Shown here: positions 16,299 through 23,056 of the stretch, piece by piece
Numbering within the stretch: position 1 is the stretch's first letter
How the letters are laid out: the number at the start of each line of letters is the position of its first letter
Source of the DNA: Acidobacteriota bacterium
Lineage (GTDB): Bacteria > Actinomycetota > Thermoleophilia > Gaiellales > Gaiellaceae
DNA length: 34,308 bases
Direction: 5' to 3'
Assembly (NCBI GenBank): GCA_028876365.1
Contig: JAGWRZ010000073.1
Location: 1-34,308 of the forward strand
The notes under the pieces: generated by a model
The model's database searches: none
The model's input: only the letters and a program-made list of their open reading frames with translations
Told to the model about the DNA's origin: nothing
Translations under genes and position numbers: made by a program

Positions 16299-16694
16299 TC
16301 AGGAAGGCTCGACCCGTTGGACGGTCGTGAGGCGGTCGATCTCTCGATCGAACGACGCGATCGTCCCTACCCCACTCGCCTCCGCGCTCGCGACGAGGTA
16401 TGCCTCTGCGAAGTCGAGGCGCTCGACCTCATAGACCTCGAGGGCGCGGAGGAGCAGAGGTTCGTCAACGACGGCAACCGCAGGAAATCCGATGATCGCC
16501 CGCGCAAGTTCCGCGACTCGTTGCCGCTCGACCTCGTAGAAGGACTCGAGGACGTAGACGACCTCTGCGACGATCAGGTCGGTCAGGAGGAGCTCGCTCG
16601 CTCTCCTGAGGTAGGCGGTCGCGCGGCGGGCCTGAGCCGGCGGGTCGCCCGTCAAGTGCCGAATCAGGACGTTTGTGTCGAGGAACGCGCTCAG
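16299..16694 (-). CDS. PIN-domain ribonuclease toxin (VapC-like), CTG start
   Basis: The 131-aa protein reads (M)SAFLDTNVLIRHLTGDPP, then LIVAEVVYVLESFY, then LDFAEAYLVASAE, then FDREIDRL. These supply the usual PIN acidic residues for Mg-dependent RNA cleavage. The ORF track begins 13 residues too late, at TTG, and loses the first Asp. No ATG, GTG or TTG exists in frame upstream before a stop. CTG at 16694, which overlaps the antitoxin TGA as CTGA, is the only start that keeps the domain. The gene follows an AbrB-type antitoxin gene, so expression is probably coupled and autorepressed. Confidence 0.8.
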   Translation of the reverse strand: MSAFLDTNVLIRHLTGDPPAQARRATAYLRRASELLLTDLIVAEVVYVLESFYEVERQRVAELARAIIGFPAVAVVDEPLLLRALEVYEVERLDFAEAYLVASAEASGVGTIASFDREIDRLTTVQRVEPS

Positions 16695-16939
16695 GCGCGA
16701 GTCTGTGTCCGGGCCTCGCGCGTGCGACGCCTGATCTCAGGCCAAGGGGTTCCGCGCTTCTGCGCAGGCACTGGAACGGTGCCGGCGAGGTCGAGTAGCT
16801 TCGGGGTGCGAGCGAGCAGTGCACGCCGACCTTCGATGCGGAAGACCACTTGGTCGCCCTCCGCGAGGCCGAGTGCGTCGCGCACGGCCTTCGGAATAGT
16901 CAGCTGGCCCTTCGACGACAACTGCGCGGACACGTCCAT
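16691..16939 (-). CDS. AbrB/SpoVT-type antitoxin (VapB-like)
   Basis: The 82-aa protein has an N-terminal swapped-hairpin AbrB motif, VSAQLSSKGQLTIPKAVRDALGLAEGDQVVFRIEG (about residues 3-37). A basic C-terminal tail probably wraps the PIN toxin. AAGGAGG precedes the ATG. A 26-bp imperfect palindrome covers the leader and Shine-Dalgarno, consistent with autoregulation. It lies just outside the attachment repeat of the ssrA element. In the element-free chromosome this pair would lie directly downstream of ssrA. Confidence 0.9.
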   Translation of the reverse strand: MDVSAQLSSKGQLTIPKAVRDALGLAEGDQVVFRIEGRRALLARTPKLLDLAGTVPVPAQKRGTPWPEIRRRTREARTQTRA

Positions 16940-16946
16940 TCCGGCC

Positions 16947-16972
16947 TCCTTACCTTTCCGGATAAGTAAGGA
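16947..16972 (-). promoter_or_regulatory. Palindromic operator over the antitoxin leader
   Basis: The inverted arms TCCTTAC and GTAAGGA flank a central TCCGGA palindrome (26 bp in all). The proximal arm includes part of the AAGGAGG ribosome site. It is a likely target of the AbrB-PIN complex. Confidence 0.55.
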
Positions 16973-17012
16973 TAGCGGAACCGCCGGACGGTTCGTCTTG
17001 ATCCAACTCCAG

Positions 17013-17041
17013 TGGAGGCGGCAGGAATCGAACCCGCGTCC
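17013..17041. repeat. Distal attachment repeat: displaced tmRNA 3' end
   Basis: This 29-bp copy of the ssrA T-arm and acceptor 3' strand differs from 22821-22849 by a single base (position 11, a versus g). It is the end of the integrated element farthest from ssrA. Confidence 0.9.
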
Positions 17042-17221
17042 AGCGAGTCGGGTGAGGATTCAGAAGGGGAATCAGACTTAGCCGGCCCTGACGCGGGGCG
17101 AAACGCGTCGGATGGAAGTCACGAAGTAGCTCCGATGAGCGACGACCCGCGTTCGCAGCGCGGGCCGTCGGAAGAACCGGCGACTCCGCCTGGCGGTGCA
17201 GGCGATGATCCGTCGGGCTGA
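17042..17221 (+). other. Alternative int C-terminal tail (used only in the excised circle)
   Basis: The int frame keeps the same phase in both attachment repeats. From this repeat it stays open for 59 further codons to the TGA at 17219-17221, beginning SESGEDSEGE and rich in acidic residues, Ser, Gly and Pro. In the chromosome the stretch has no start of its own beyond a GTG inside the repeat. After excision it would replace the 10 chromosomal tail residues of the integrase and run into the first codons of rep. Confidence 0.6.
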
Positions 17222-18284
17222 GCTTACTGCGCCCGACCAGGGCGTGCTCTTCGCGGTTGATCCGTACCGCAAGCAGCGGGAGGATCCTCGGGAGCCACCT
17301 GTTGGGCGCCCGAAGTACCGGCACCAGCACTCCGCCGAGGAGCTCGCTCAGTTCGAGCGAACTCTGGCGGTGCTGCAGCAGATTCGGCCTGACCCGGATC
17401 GGCGTCTGTGTCCCGGCTGCTTCAAGTCGATCCCTCTGCAGGCGCGAACGTGCGGGCGGCGTTGGTGTGATGCGGTGAGGCCGACGTGGGGTCGGCGTGT
17501 TGGCGAGATCGTGCGGGCAGCGTTGGACGCGTATTGCGGGCTCCACGACGGCAACGGGCGGGTGCTGGCGACGGTGCTGACGTGCACCCACGAGCGGGGA
17601 TGGTGGGACACGGACCAGTGCGGTCACCCCTCCGATGGGTCGCGGTGTTCGGGTCCGGCCGGCTGTCGGGTGCGGCCGGAGATCGAGGAGCGGGAACGGC
17701 GGCTCTTCCCGGAACGGTCGCGGGCGGCGAAGAAGATGGCGCGCACCGAGGCGTTCCGGAAGATGCGAAAGGCCGGCTACAAGGTCAGCAAGGAACAGGC
17801 GAAGCGGCTCGGCGTCCTAATGTCGGTTATCGAGGACCAACAGCGCGGCGTCCCGCACGAGCACGTCGTCTGCCCGCACACAACGGCCCTTGAGATTGCC
17901 TTTACGCGGGCGTTCTTCGATGCTCTCCCCCGCGCCGCTCGCCATCACGGACTCGGCTACGTCGACCGCTACCAGCACGTCGTCGGGCGGCAAGGTCGAC
18001 ACGAGGCGCAGAAGTTTCACGGCTACCTCGGAAAGCTCGCCCGGTATCTCGCGAAGTCATCGTCGGCCGGCGAGTTCTTGCAGAAGCACCACGGCGAACG
18101 CGTCTACTACGTCGCACCGTGGCTCAGCAAGCTCTCCGGGGTGACGATGACGATTGCGCGGCTCTGTGGGCAGGTGTGGGCGGCAAGGCGCGGCTACTGC
18201 GATTTCCCAAAGATCCCGGAGCGGCTATTGCCCACGGTGGAGCGGCTCGTGGGGCCGTTGGTTGCGGCTCCCTCGGCTCCATGA
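17196..18284 (+). CDS. Rolling-circle replication initiator-like protein (HUH)
   Basis: The 362-aa protein has a Cys cluster LCPGCFKSI...CGRRWC (Cys72, 75, 86 and 91), then a second Cys/His-rich stretch (about residues 130-157). The candidate HUH motif is RGVPHEHVVCP (His221 and His223). YLGKLARYLAKSSS (candidate catalytic Tyr284 with Lys287) follows, in the order and spacing of RCR Rep proteins. It probably nicks and joins DNA to replicate the excised circle. The start is GTG 17196 or ATG 17205. Both lie inside the read-through tail of int, so in the circle rep would be translationally coupled to int. The family assignment rests on motifs only. Confidence 0.6.
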   Translation: MQAMIRRAELTAPDQGVLFAVDPYRKQREDPREPPVGRPKYRHQHSAEELAQFERTLAVLQQIRPDPDRRLCPGCFKSIPLQARTCGRRWCDAVRPTWGRRVGEIVRAALDAYCGLHDGNGRVLATVLTCTHERGWWDTDQCGHPSDGSRCSGPAGCRVRPEIEERERRLFPERSRAAKKMARTEAFRKMRKAGYKVSKEQAKRLGVLMSVIEDQQRGVPHEHVVCPHTTALEIAFTRAFFDALPRAARHHGLGYVDRYQHVVGRQGRHEAQKFHGYLGKLARYLAKSSSAGEFLQKHHGERVYYVAPWLSKLSGVTMTIARLCGQVWAARRGYCDFPKIPERLLPTVERLVGPLVAAPSAP

Positions 18285-18374
18285 GGCGGCGTCGGGGGGC
18301 ACAGGCGCCCATCTGCCGGCAGGCAGAGGGCGCCGGGGCCCCGAGGAGGCTCAGGCGCCGACTCCCGCGGCTCT

Positions 18375-18983
18375 ATGCATCGCCCAGTCGTGGTCCATCA
18401 TTTGCTCGTGGTCTCTTGGACCCGGATCGCGCTATCGCTCGGGATCGTCGCCGGCCTGGCCGGGGGCGGATCCGGCCCCGCGGTAGCGAGACACGCGGAT
18501 CCTCCGGTGTTTGTCCCGTGGTACCGCGTCGGGGACATTTCGCTCGGAGAAGCGAGCGCGAAGGTGGAAGCGGAGTATGGGGGCATAGGACACGGCTTCA
18601 AAGTGATTCAACGGTGGCCCGGAAGCGTGCAGGGGCAGTACGAGCTCCACGGCAGCGAGGTCCTGGTGACGTTCACCAACCGCGTTGTAAACGACATCGA
18701 CTTCGTAACGCCGTACTACCGCACGTCCAGCGGCCTCGGCATCGGCAGCACGATCCCGCTCGGTCCGTGTTATCCGGTGGCCGGCGGAGGGTGCGAACAT
18801 CGATGGCGCGGCTTCGTGTTCTATCCGCGCTGGAAAGACTCCCGCTGCAACTGCTGGGTCAAGGCCGGCGCTCTCGGCGGGCTGGCACCCACCCCGCGGA
18901 ACTTCCTGCACCCGTGGTTCTTCATCTTCACGAAGAACGGACGAGCGGAAGAGATCTACCTCTCACGGAGCTACACCGATTGA
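18375..18983 (+). CDS. Exported protein of unknown function (element cargo)
   Basis: The 202-aa ORF has a hydrophobic signal segment (WTRIALSLGIVAGLAGGGSGPAVARHA). The probable start is ATG 18375 or an in-frame GTG nearer 18411. The mature part has WYRVGDISLGEASAKVEAEYG, YYRTSSGLGIGSTIPLGPC, four or more Cys and a final FIFTKNGRAEEIYL. The pattern of a G-x-s-x-x-x-V helix followed by beta strands recalls the BamE/SmpA or BLIP-like fold, but that is inference. It is followed 10 nt later by a second exported unknown protein. Confidence 0.6.
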   Translation: MHRPVVVHHLLVVSWTRIALSLGIVAGLAGGGSGPAVARHADPPVFVPWYRVGDISLGEASAKVEAEYGGIGHGFKVIQRWPGSVQGQYELHGSEVLVTFTNRVVNDIDFVTPYYRTSSGLGIGSTIPLGPCYPVAGGGCEHRWRGFVFYPRWKDSRCNCWVKAGALGGLAPTPRNFLHPWFFIFTKNGRAEEIYLSRSYTD

Positions 18984-18993
18984 GGTTCTGCCT

Positions 18994-19458
18994 TTGAGAA
19001 TCCGTCGCCTTCTCATGCTGCAGGTGCTCGGGCTGGCTATCGGAGCCGCGTGGGTCGGGCTCGCCGTGGCAGAGGTACCGGGCAATGGGCCTCACGTCGC
19101 GGTTCGTCCGATTGGAGCGAACGTTCCGACACTGCGCGGCGCGGCGGCCTTAGCGACGCTCGTTGCGCTAGATCCGAAGAGCGGTGAGGCGGAGTTCCGC
19201 GTCGGCTGCGGCTGGTACTACAAGCCCAAGCGTCGCGTCCGGCTCGGACTCTGGAAGGTTCCGCTTCGTGGCGCGAGCTTCAACCTTGAGTCGTACCCCA
19301 ACGGGCCGGCGTCGGGGATCGCGCACTCAGTGTCGATCACGACGTGGGAAAGGCAGGTGCTCTTGCACGGCTGGTCCGGAACGCTCTGGTTCGGTCCCGG
19401 TCGCCCGTACATCTCAAACGGACCAACCACAGACATATGCGGCGGCGTGCTCGGCTGA
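18994..19458 (+). CDS. Exported or membrane-anchored unknown protein (element cargo)
   Basis: The 154-aa protein starts at TTG with GAGG about 13 nt upstream. The N-terminal helix MRIRRLLMLQVLGLAIGAAWVGLAVA is a signal peptide or anchor. The rest has two Cys (RVGCGWYY and TDICGG), a basic KPKRRVRLG patch and several predicted beta strands. I recognise no family. It lies in tandem with the 202-aa exported protein, so the two may act together at the cell surface. Confidence 0.55.
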   Translation: MRIRRLLMLQVLGLAIGAAWVGLAVAEVPGNGPHVAVRPIGANVPTLRGAAALATLVALDPKSGEAEFRVGCGWYYKPKRRVRLGLWKVPLRGASFNLESYPNGPASGIAHSVSITTWERQVLLHGWSGTLWFGPGRPYISNGPTTDICGGVLG

Positions 19459-19590
19459 CTTGAAAGCCTTTTAGGCAGAGCGTTCACAAACCCCAGGTCC
19501 GATGCTTGACCTTGCAGGCCGACAGTTGACGGCGGGCGTTAGGACTCGCTAAGCGTCGGGATCGCGTGGATCCCACCAGTGAGTCGGTAG
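19459..19590. other. Gap between convergent cargo genes
   Basis: These 132 bp separate the exported-protein genes (plus) from the Ntn-hydrolase pair (minus). I see no RNA gene, no convincing terminator and no repeat. Confidence 0.4.
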
Positions 19591-19788
19591 CTACTTGCCG
19601 GAGAGAGGGGCAACTTGGCGCGCGAAGCGGTCTAGCGGATCGTTCGCTACGGGCGGCCCTTCGCCAGCACCCTCGTCGCCGTTGTCGGGAATCCCGCCGT
19701 CGAGGTAGTCGAGCACGGGATCAGGCTCCGGGTAATAGAGGCGCCGGAACTCGTCAACGGAATGCACTGTTTGAGCTTTAGTGGCCAT
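19591..19788 (-). CDS. Small acidic protein paired with the Ntn hydrolase
   Basis: The 65-aa protein (MATKAQTVHSVDEFRRLYYPE...) is strongly acidic in its middle (DGGIPDNGDEGAGEG) and lacks Cys and membrane segments. A GAGGAG site precedes the ATG, which lies 16 nt after the stop of the Ntn-hydrolase gene, so the two form an operon. No family is recognised. It could be an inhibitor, immunity protein, adaptor or substrate of the hydrolase. Those are hypotheses from gene order only. Confidence 0.6.
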   Translation of the reverse strand: MATKAQTVHSVDEFRRLYYPEPDPVLDYLDGGIPDNGDEGAGEGPPVANDPLDRFARQVAPLSGK

Positions 19789-19804
19789 TGGTGCTCCTCA
19801 TAGT

Positions 19805-21103
19805 CTAGGCGAAATACTTGGCCAGGACGCGTGGGTTTTGATCGAGCGCATAGTAATTCTTCCGCTTGATCCAGATGAATCCGTCGCCCTTCGAGATGAC
19901 GGCGACGTCTACGGGGCCGCCGACGGTCTCGACACTCATTGAGACCTTCTGTCGGAACGAGGTGAGGTTCACGAGCGTTTCGGCCATCACGGCGAGGTCC
20001 TCGATGGGCAGCGCGGACACCACGTTTACAACGGGAGCGACGAACTGATCGGTTCGAAACTGTCCGAGCTCGACTAGCGTCTGCTCGTAAAGCTCGAGCG
20101 TAGCGTTGAAGAGGTCGTCCTTCAACTTCTTGCGACGCGCAGCGGAAAGCGTGGAAGGGGCGACGCTGTCGAGCACTTCCTGCGGCAGTTCGACTACCCG
20201 ATGGTGGAGGATCTCCTCGATCTTGTTGCGATACCTTGGCTGGACGCCTTCCATGAATGCGTACACGTCGTCGCCTTGAGCAAAGGCACGCACCGAGGCT
20301 GTGTTGTCGCGTGTGATGCGGGTTGGGTCGCCTTCCAGGAGAACGAGGTAGTTGAGCGCGAATCCTTCAATCCGGAGTTGGTGCAGGGTCGGGAACATGT
20401 CGTCTTCCCCGAACCCTGTGACGACGATGCCCGAGTGGCCATCCATCAGCCACTCGCGTTCGAATAGGAGATGACCGATGGTGGTGAGGCGGCGGGATTG
20501 CGCGGGCGTCAGGGGCATCTTCTGAAAGACCCGCTGCTTCGCCTGACGCATCTCAGTGCGGTATTCCGCGCTGAACCTCCGTCGGAAGTCCCGAGGTAGC
20601 CGCTTAAGGCGCGGTTGGCGGTTGAGGCCGTTCTGCCAGGCGTCGAGAACTTCCGTTATCACCTTTCGCTGCTCAGCCGGCGTCAGTTGTGTCTTCGGGG
20701 AGTTGGCGAGGGCCTCCTTTACTGATCCCTCGATGTCGCCGCGTAAGTCGAGGTATTCGAGGACGAGCTTGGCGTAGACATAGATGTGCTGCTCCCGGGG
20801 TGGATAGAGGGTCCGCTGGGCTCTCAGATAACGCAGGAAGGTGGTGCGGTAGTCAGCCAGCGTCGAATGTGGTGTCGTTGGGAGTGACTGCGCGAATCCC
20901 TTGATGATCGTCTCCCAGGGGAGGCGATGCAGTGACGTCGACCCGTACATCATCAGTGCGACCGAATGGGGGGCGGGCATGGCAAAGATCTTCGTGACCG
21001 TGGGCCACGCTTTCCGGCTCCCACGCGCCGTCGTGACAGTGACGGCGGAATCCGCGGCGAGCGCGACCGCCTGGCGATTCATGACGGTGACTTCTGCTGT
21101 CAT
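19805..21103 (-). CDS. Proteasome beta/HslV-like Ntn hydrolase, 432 aa
   Basis: The N-terminus MTAEVTVMNRQAVALAADSAVTV aligns by eye with HslV and proteasome beta subunits. Removing the initiator Met exposes Thr1. Asp falls exactly at mature position 17, and TKIFAM supplies a Lys at mature position 37, near the family Lys33 after a short insertion. MMYGSTSLHRLPWETIIKGF follows where the beta fold continues. The protein is roughly twice the length of HslV. Its middle (about residues 80-200) is helical and charged, and the C-terminus returns to a beta-like DVAVISKGDGFIWIKRKNYYAL. This suggests an N-terminal threonine protease with a large insertion or extra domain. No partner ATPase is encoded nearby. 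ATG 21103 lacks a Shine-Dalgarno and places Thr second. Confidence 0.65.
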   Translation of the reverse strand: MTAEVTVMNRQAVALAADSAVTVTTARGSRKAWPTVTKIFAMPAPHSVALMMYGSTSLHRLPWETIIKGFAQSLPTTPHSTLADYRTTFLRYLRAQRTLYPPREQHIYVYAKLVLEYLDLRGDIEGSVKEALANSPKTQLTPAEQRKVITEVLDAWQNGLNRQPRLKRLPRDFRRRFSAEYRTEMRQAKQRVFQKMPLTPAQSRRLTTIGHLLFEREWLMDGHSGIVVTGFGEDDMFPTLHQLRIEGFALNYLVLLEGDPTRITRDNTASVRAFAQGDDVYAFMEGVQPRYRNKIEEILHHRVVELPQEVLDSVAPSTLSAARRKKLKDDLFNATLELYEQTLVELGQFRTDQFVAPVVNVVSALPIEDLAVMAETLVNLTSFRQKVSMSVETVGGPVDVAVISKGDGFIWIKRKNYYALDQNPRVLAKYFA

Positions 21104-21225
21104 GGACGGAATGTCGGGGGTTCGTCAACGGAAGTCAAGGAGGCGCCTGGGCTGTGCGACCACGCCTTCCTGCCTTTGGGGCGGGGATTACCAGGCTGCC
21201 ACCGCCGGGCGGAGCTAGCGGATCC

Positions 21226-21552
21226 ATGCGGGCGCGGATCGTTAGTTATGAGGGCCTTGGCTTGGTGGTGAAGAAGAGTCTGGGGCATCGGTTCACGATC
21301 GCATATGGCGAGATCCTGACCGTCGAGCGGCTGCCCTCAGTATGGGGTCTCCGGTTGCATACGCGGACGACCGGCGGGGTGCGCATCCCGTGTCGTGGCG
21401 AGACGCGGCTCACGATTGAGACGGAGCTCAGACGTAGGGGTGTACGGGTCGTAGATGAGTACGGAGCGATCATCGCACCAACGCTCGCCGAGTTTGAAGA
21501 AGAACTAGCGCGAGCGCCCGATTCTGTGGGACAATCGTCCGACGATGCCTGA
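21226..21552 (+). CDS. Small unknown protein, possible PH-like fold
   Basis: The 108-aa protein is called from ATG 21226, with GGAG upstream. The longer track ORF adds an unlikely Pro/Gly-rich lead. RARIVSYEGLGLVVKKSLGHRFTIAYGEILTVERLPSVWGLRLHTR alternates like the strands of a bacterial PH domain and ends in an amphipathic helix (LAEFEEELARA). It overlaps the HTH gene by 8 bp, so it is the first gene of a PH-xis-int operon. Its function is unknown. Confidence 0.55.
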   Translation: MRARIVSYEGLGLVVKKSLGHRFTIAYGEILTVERLPSVWGLRLHTRTTGGVRIPCRGETRLTIETELRRRGVRVVDEYGAIIAPTLAEFEEELARAPDSVGQSSDDA

Positions 21553-21823
21553 AGCGAACCGCGAGGCCGGCGATCCAAAGCTGATCGCCTTGTTCGACAA
21601 GTATGGAGGTCGGCTCGTTTCCCCCGGCGGGGCTGCTGGCCTTCTCGGTCTTTCGCGCCAGACAATCCATACGCTCTGTAAGCGAGGGGAGCTCCGAGCC
21701 TTTCGGAGTGATGAAGAAGAGCGCGGTGGTCCGCACTGGGTCTACATCCCGCTGGACGACATCTACTCCTACGGGGACAAGGTCGGCCGGCCGGTTCGCG
21801 GGCGACGTCAGCGCAGCGCTTGA
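21545..21823 (+). CDS. HTH DNA-binding protein, probable excisionase
   Basis: The 92-aa protein has a MerR/Xis-type helix-turn-helix, LVSPGGAAGLLGLSRQTIHTLCKRGELRAFRSD (about residues 24-56). A wing and a basic tail RPVRGRRQRSA follow. It lies 33 nt upstream of int, the usual position of a recombination directionality factor. A role as transcriptional regulator of int is also possible. Confidence 0.75.
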   Translation: MPEANREAGDPKLIALFDKYGGRLVSPGGAAGLLGLSRQTIHTLCKRGELRAFRSDEEERGGPHWVYIPLDDIYSYGDKVGRPVRGRRQRSA

Positions 21824-21856
21824 CGCTGTCAGACAATCGTACTACGCTTTCTCAGC

Positions 21857-22882
21857 ATGAGAATCGAGAGGGCGATCGACGCGTATCTTGATTGGCGGCG
21901 GCTTGAACGGGACGCTACTCCGCGTTCGATCGACTCGTATCGGCGGATTCTTTGGAAGCTCGCGGAGGACTACCCCGAGGCTGAGCTTGGCAGGCTGACG
22001 ACGGCGGACCTCCGGTCGTTCCTTAAGCGCTGGGAGAGCATGAGCTCGGCGACCCGGGCGAACGTCGTGTCGGTTCTGCATTCGTTCTTCGACTGGGCCA
22101 ACGTCGAGGACGTGATCGATTCGGATCCGTCCGCGAAGATCCGTCGGCCGAGAAAGCGACGGCCCGACGTGTACCGGCCGAGCCTCGCAGAGCTCGAACT
22201 GCTTCGCGCGGCAGCTCTCCCTCACGAACGTCCGGCAATCGTTCTCATGGAGGGCGCCGGTTTGCGAAGCGCCGAGGTTCGCTCGTGTCGGTGGGCTGAC
22301 TTCGACATGGTGCGCGGGCGGCTGCGCGTGTTTCGGAAAGGCCAGCATTGGTTCTACCTCCCGCTCGCGCCCGACGTCATCGCCGAACTGCGGGAATCCT
22401 TCAAACGACTACGGCCCGAGCTTGACGACCACGTGTTCGCGGTCGAGGTCGAGCAGTGGGTCTCGCAGTACGAGCGTGTGCGCCGACTGAAGAATCCGAA
22501 AGAGCCAGCGAGCTCGCAGGCGCTCTGGCGCATGGTCGCGCGCGTCTGTCGGCGCGCCGGCGTGCGCGAGCTCCATCCGCATCAGCTCCGCCACGGCTTC
22601 GCGAATCGGTTCCTCCGAGAGAGCGGCCGGGACGTCGCGGCGCTGCGCTCGCTTCTCGGTCACTCACGGATCGATACGACGCAGCTCTACACGGATGAGA
22701 TCGAGCTAGACGAGCTCGCGCGTTCATTGGCGGAGGCGCTTCGTCTGCGAGAGTTGCAAGCGTCGTCCGAGTGGACAACGCTCGATGAGGCAACCCTCAA
22801 GTACCCTCGAAACCGAGGAATGGAGGCGGCGGGAATCGAACCCGCGTCCGCAGCCGCACCGGCTGAGCATCTACAAGCGTAG
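21857..22882 (+). CDS. int: Tyrosine recombinase (integrase) of the ssrA element
   Basis: The 341-aa protein has an N-terminal SAM-like core-binding domain (residues 1-90) and a catalytic domain. The catalytic residues are Arg137 (GLRSAEVR), Lys161, His242 and Arg245 (HPHQLRHGF), His269 (LLGHSRIDTT) and Tyr278 (QLYTD), so the full set is present. The last 20 or so codons run across the attachment repeat and into ssrA, ending 62 nt inside the tmRNA gene on the opposite strand. int mRNA is therefore antisense to the tmRNA 3' end. Excision would change its C-terminus. Start ATG 21857 has a TACGCT box 8 nt upstream and no Shine-Dalgarno. Confidence 0.93.
   Translation: MRIERAIDAYLDWRRLERDATPRSIDSYRRILWKLAEDYPEAELGRLTTADLRSFLKRWESMSSATRANVVSVLHSFFDWANVEDVIDSDPSAKIRRPRKRRPDVYRPSLAELELLRAAALPHERPAIVLMEGAGLRSAEVRSCRWADFDMVRGRLRVFRKGQHWFYLPLAPDVIAELRESFKRLRPELDDHVFAVEVEQWVSQYERVRRLKNPKEPASSQALWRMVARVCRRAGVRELHPHQLRHGFANRFLRESGRDVAALRSLLGHSRIDTTQLYTDEIELDELARSLAEALRLRELQASSEWTTLDEATLKYPRNRGMEAAGIEPASAAAPAEHLQA
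22821..22849. repeat. Proximal attachment repeat inside the ssrA 3' end
   Basis: These 29 bp encode the T arm and 3' acceptor strand of tmRNA. They match 17013-17041 except for one base. The tmRNA reading is intact here. Confidence 0.9.
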
Positions 22883-23056
22883 GCGGCACTTGGATCTCGC
22901 CCGACGGCCGGAGTGCGCCGTCCTACCGCCGGGCCAGCCATCCTTTCGTGTCGCGCTCCGGGCGATTGGCTCTCCCTCGGCGCCGAGCCCGTTCGTTGGC
23001 GCCGTCCCGAGTCACGGGCCCAACTCGGAAGGGCGTCGCCTTCTAGCTCTTACGAA

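Larger units (their letters stand above)
17013..22849. mobile_element. 5.8 kb integrative element in the ssrA 3' end
   Basis: The element is bounded by the 29-bp direct repeat of the tmRNA 3' end, with 5808 bp between repeat starts. It carries a tyrosine integrase directly beside ssrA, a small HTH protein, a HUH Rep-like protein at the far end and five cargo genes. The cargo is visibly less GC-rich than the flanking core genes. I see no FtsK-like translocase, relaxase or conjugation gene. It may be mobilisable or a satellite rather than self-transmissible. Its layout resembles a minimal actinomycete integrative element of the pSAM2 type, which also couples an integrase to a rolling-circle Rep. 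Confidence 0.85.

Noticed and set aside
17012-17221. 69-aa ORF as an independent gene
   Set aside because: Its only start is a GTG within the tmRNA-derived repeat and it has no ribosome site. It is better explained as the int tail in the circular form.
19566-19781. 71-aa plus-strand ORF antisense to the small acidic protein
   Set aside because: It has no ribosome site and is Arg-rich. The minus-strand ORF has a good Shine-Dalgarno and operon position.
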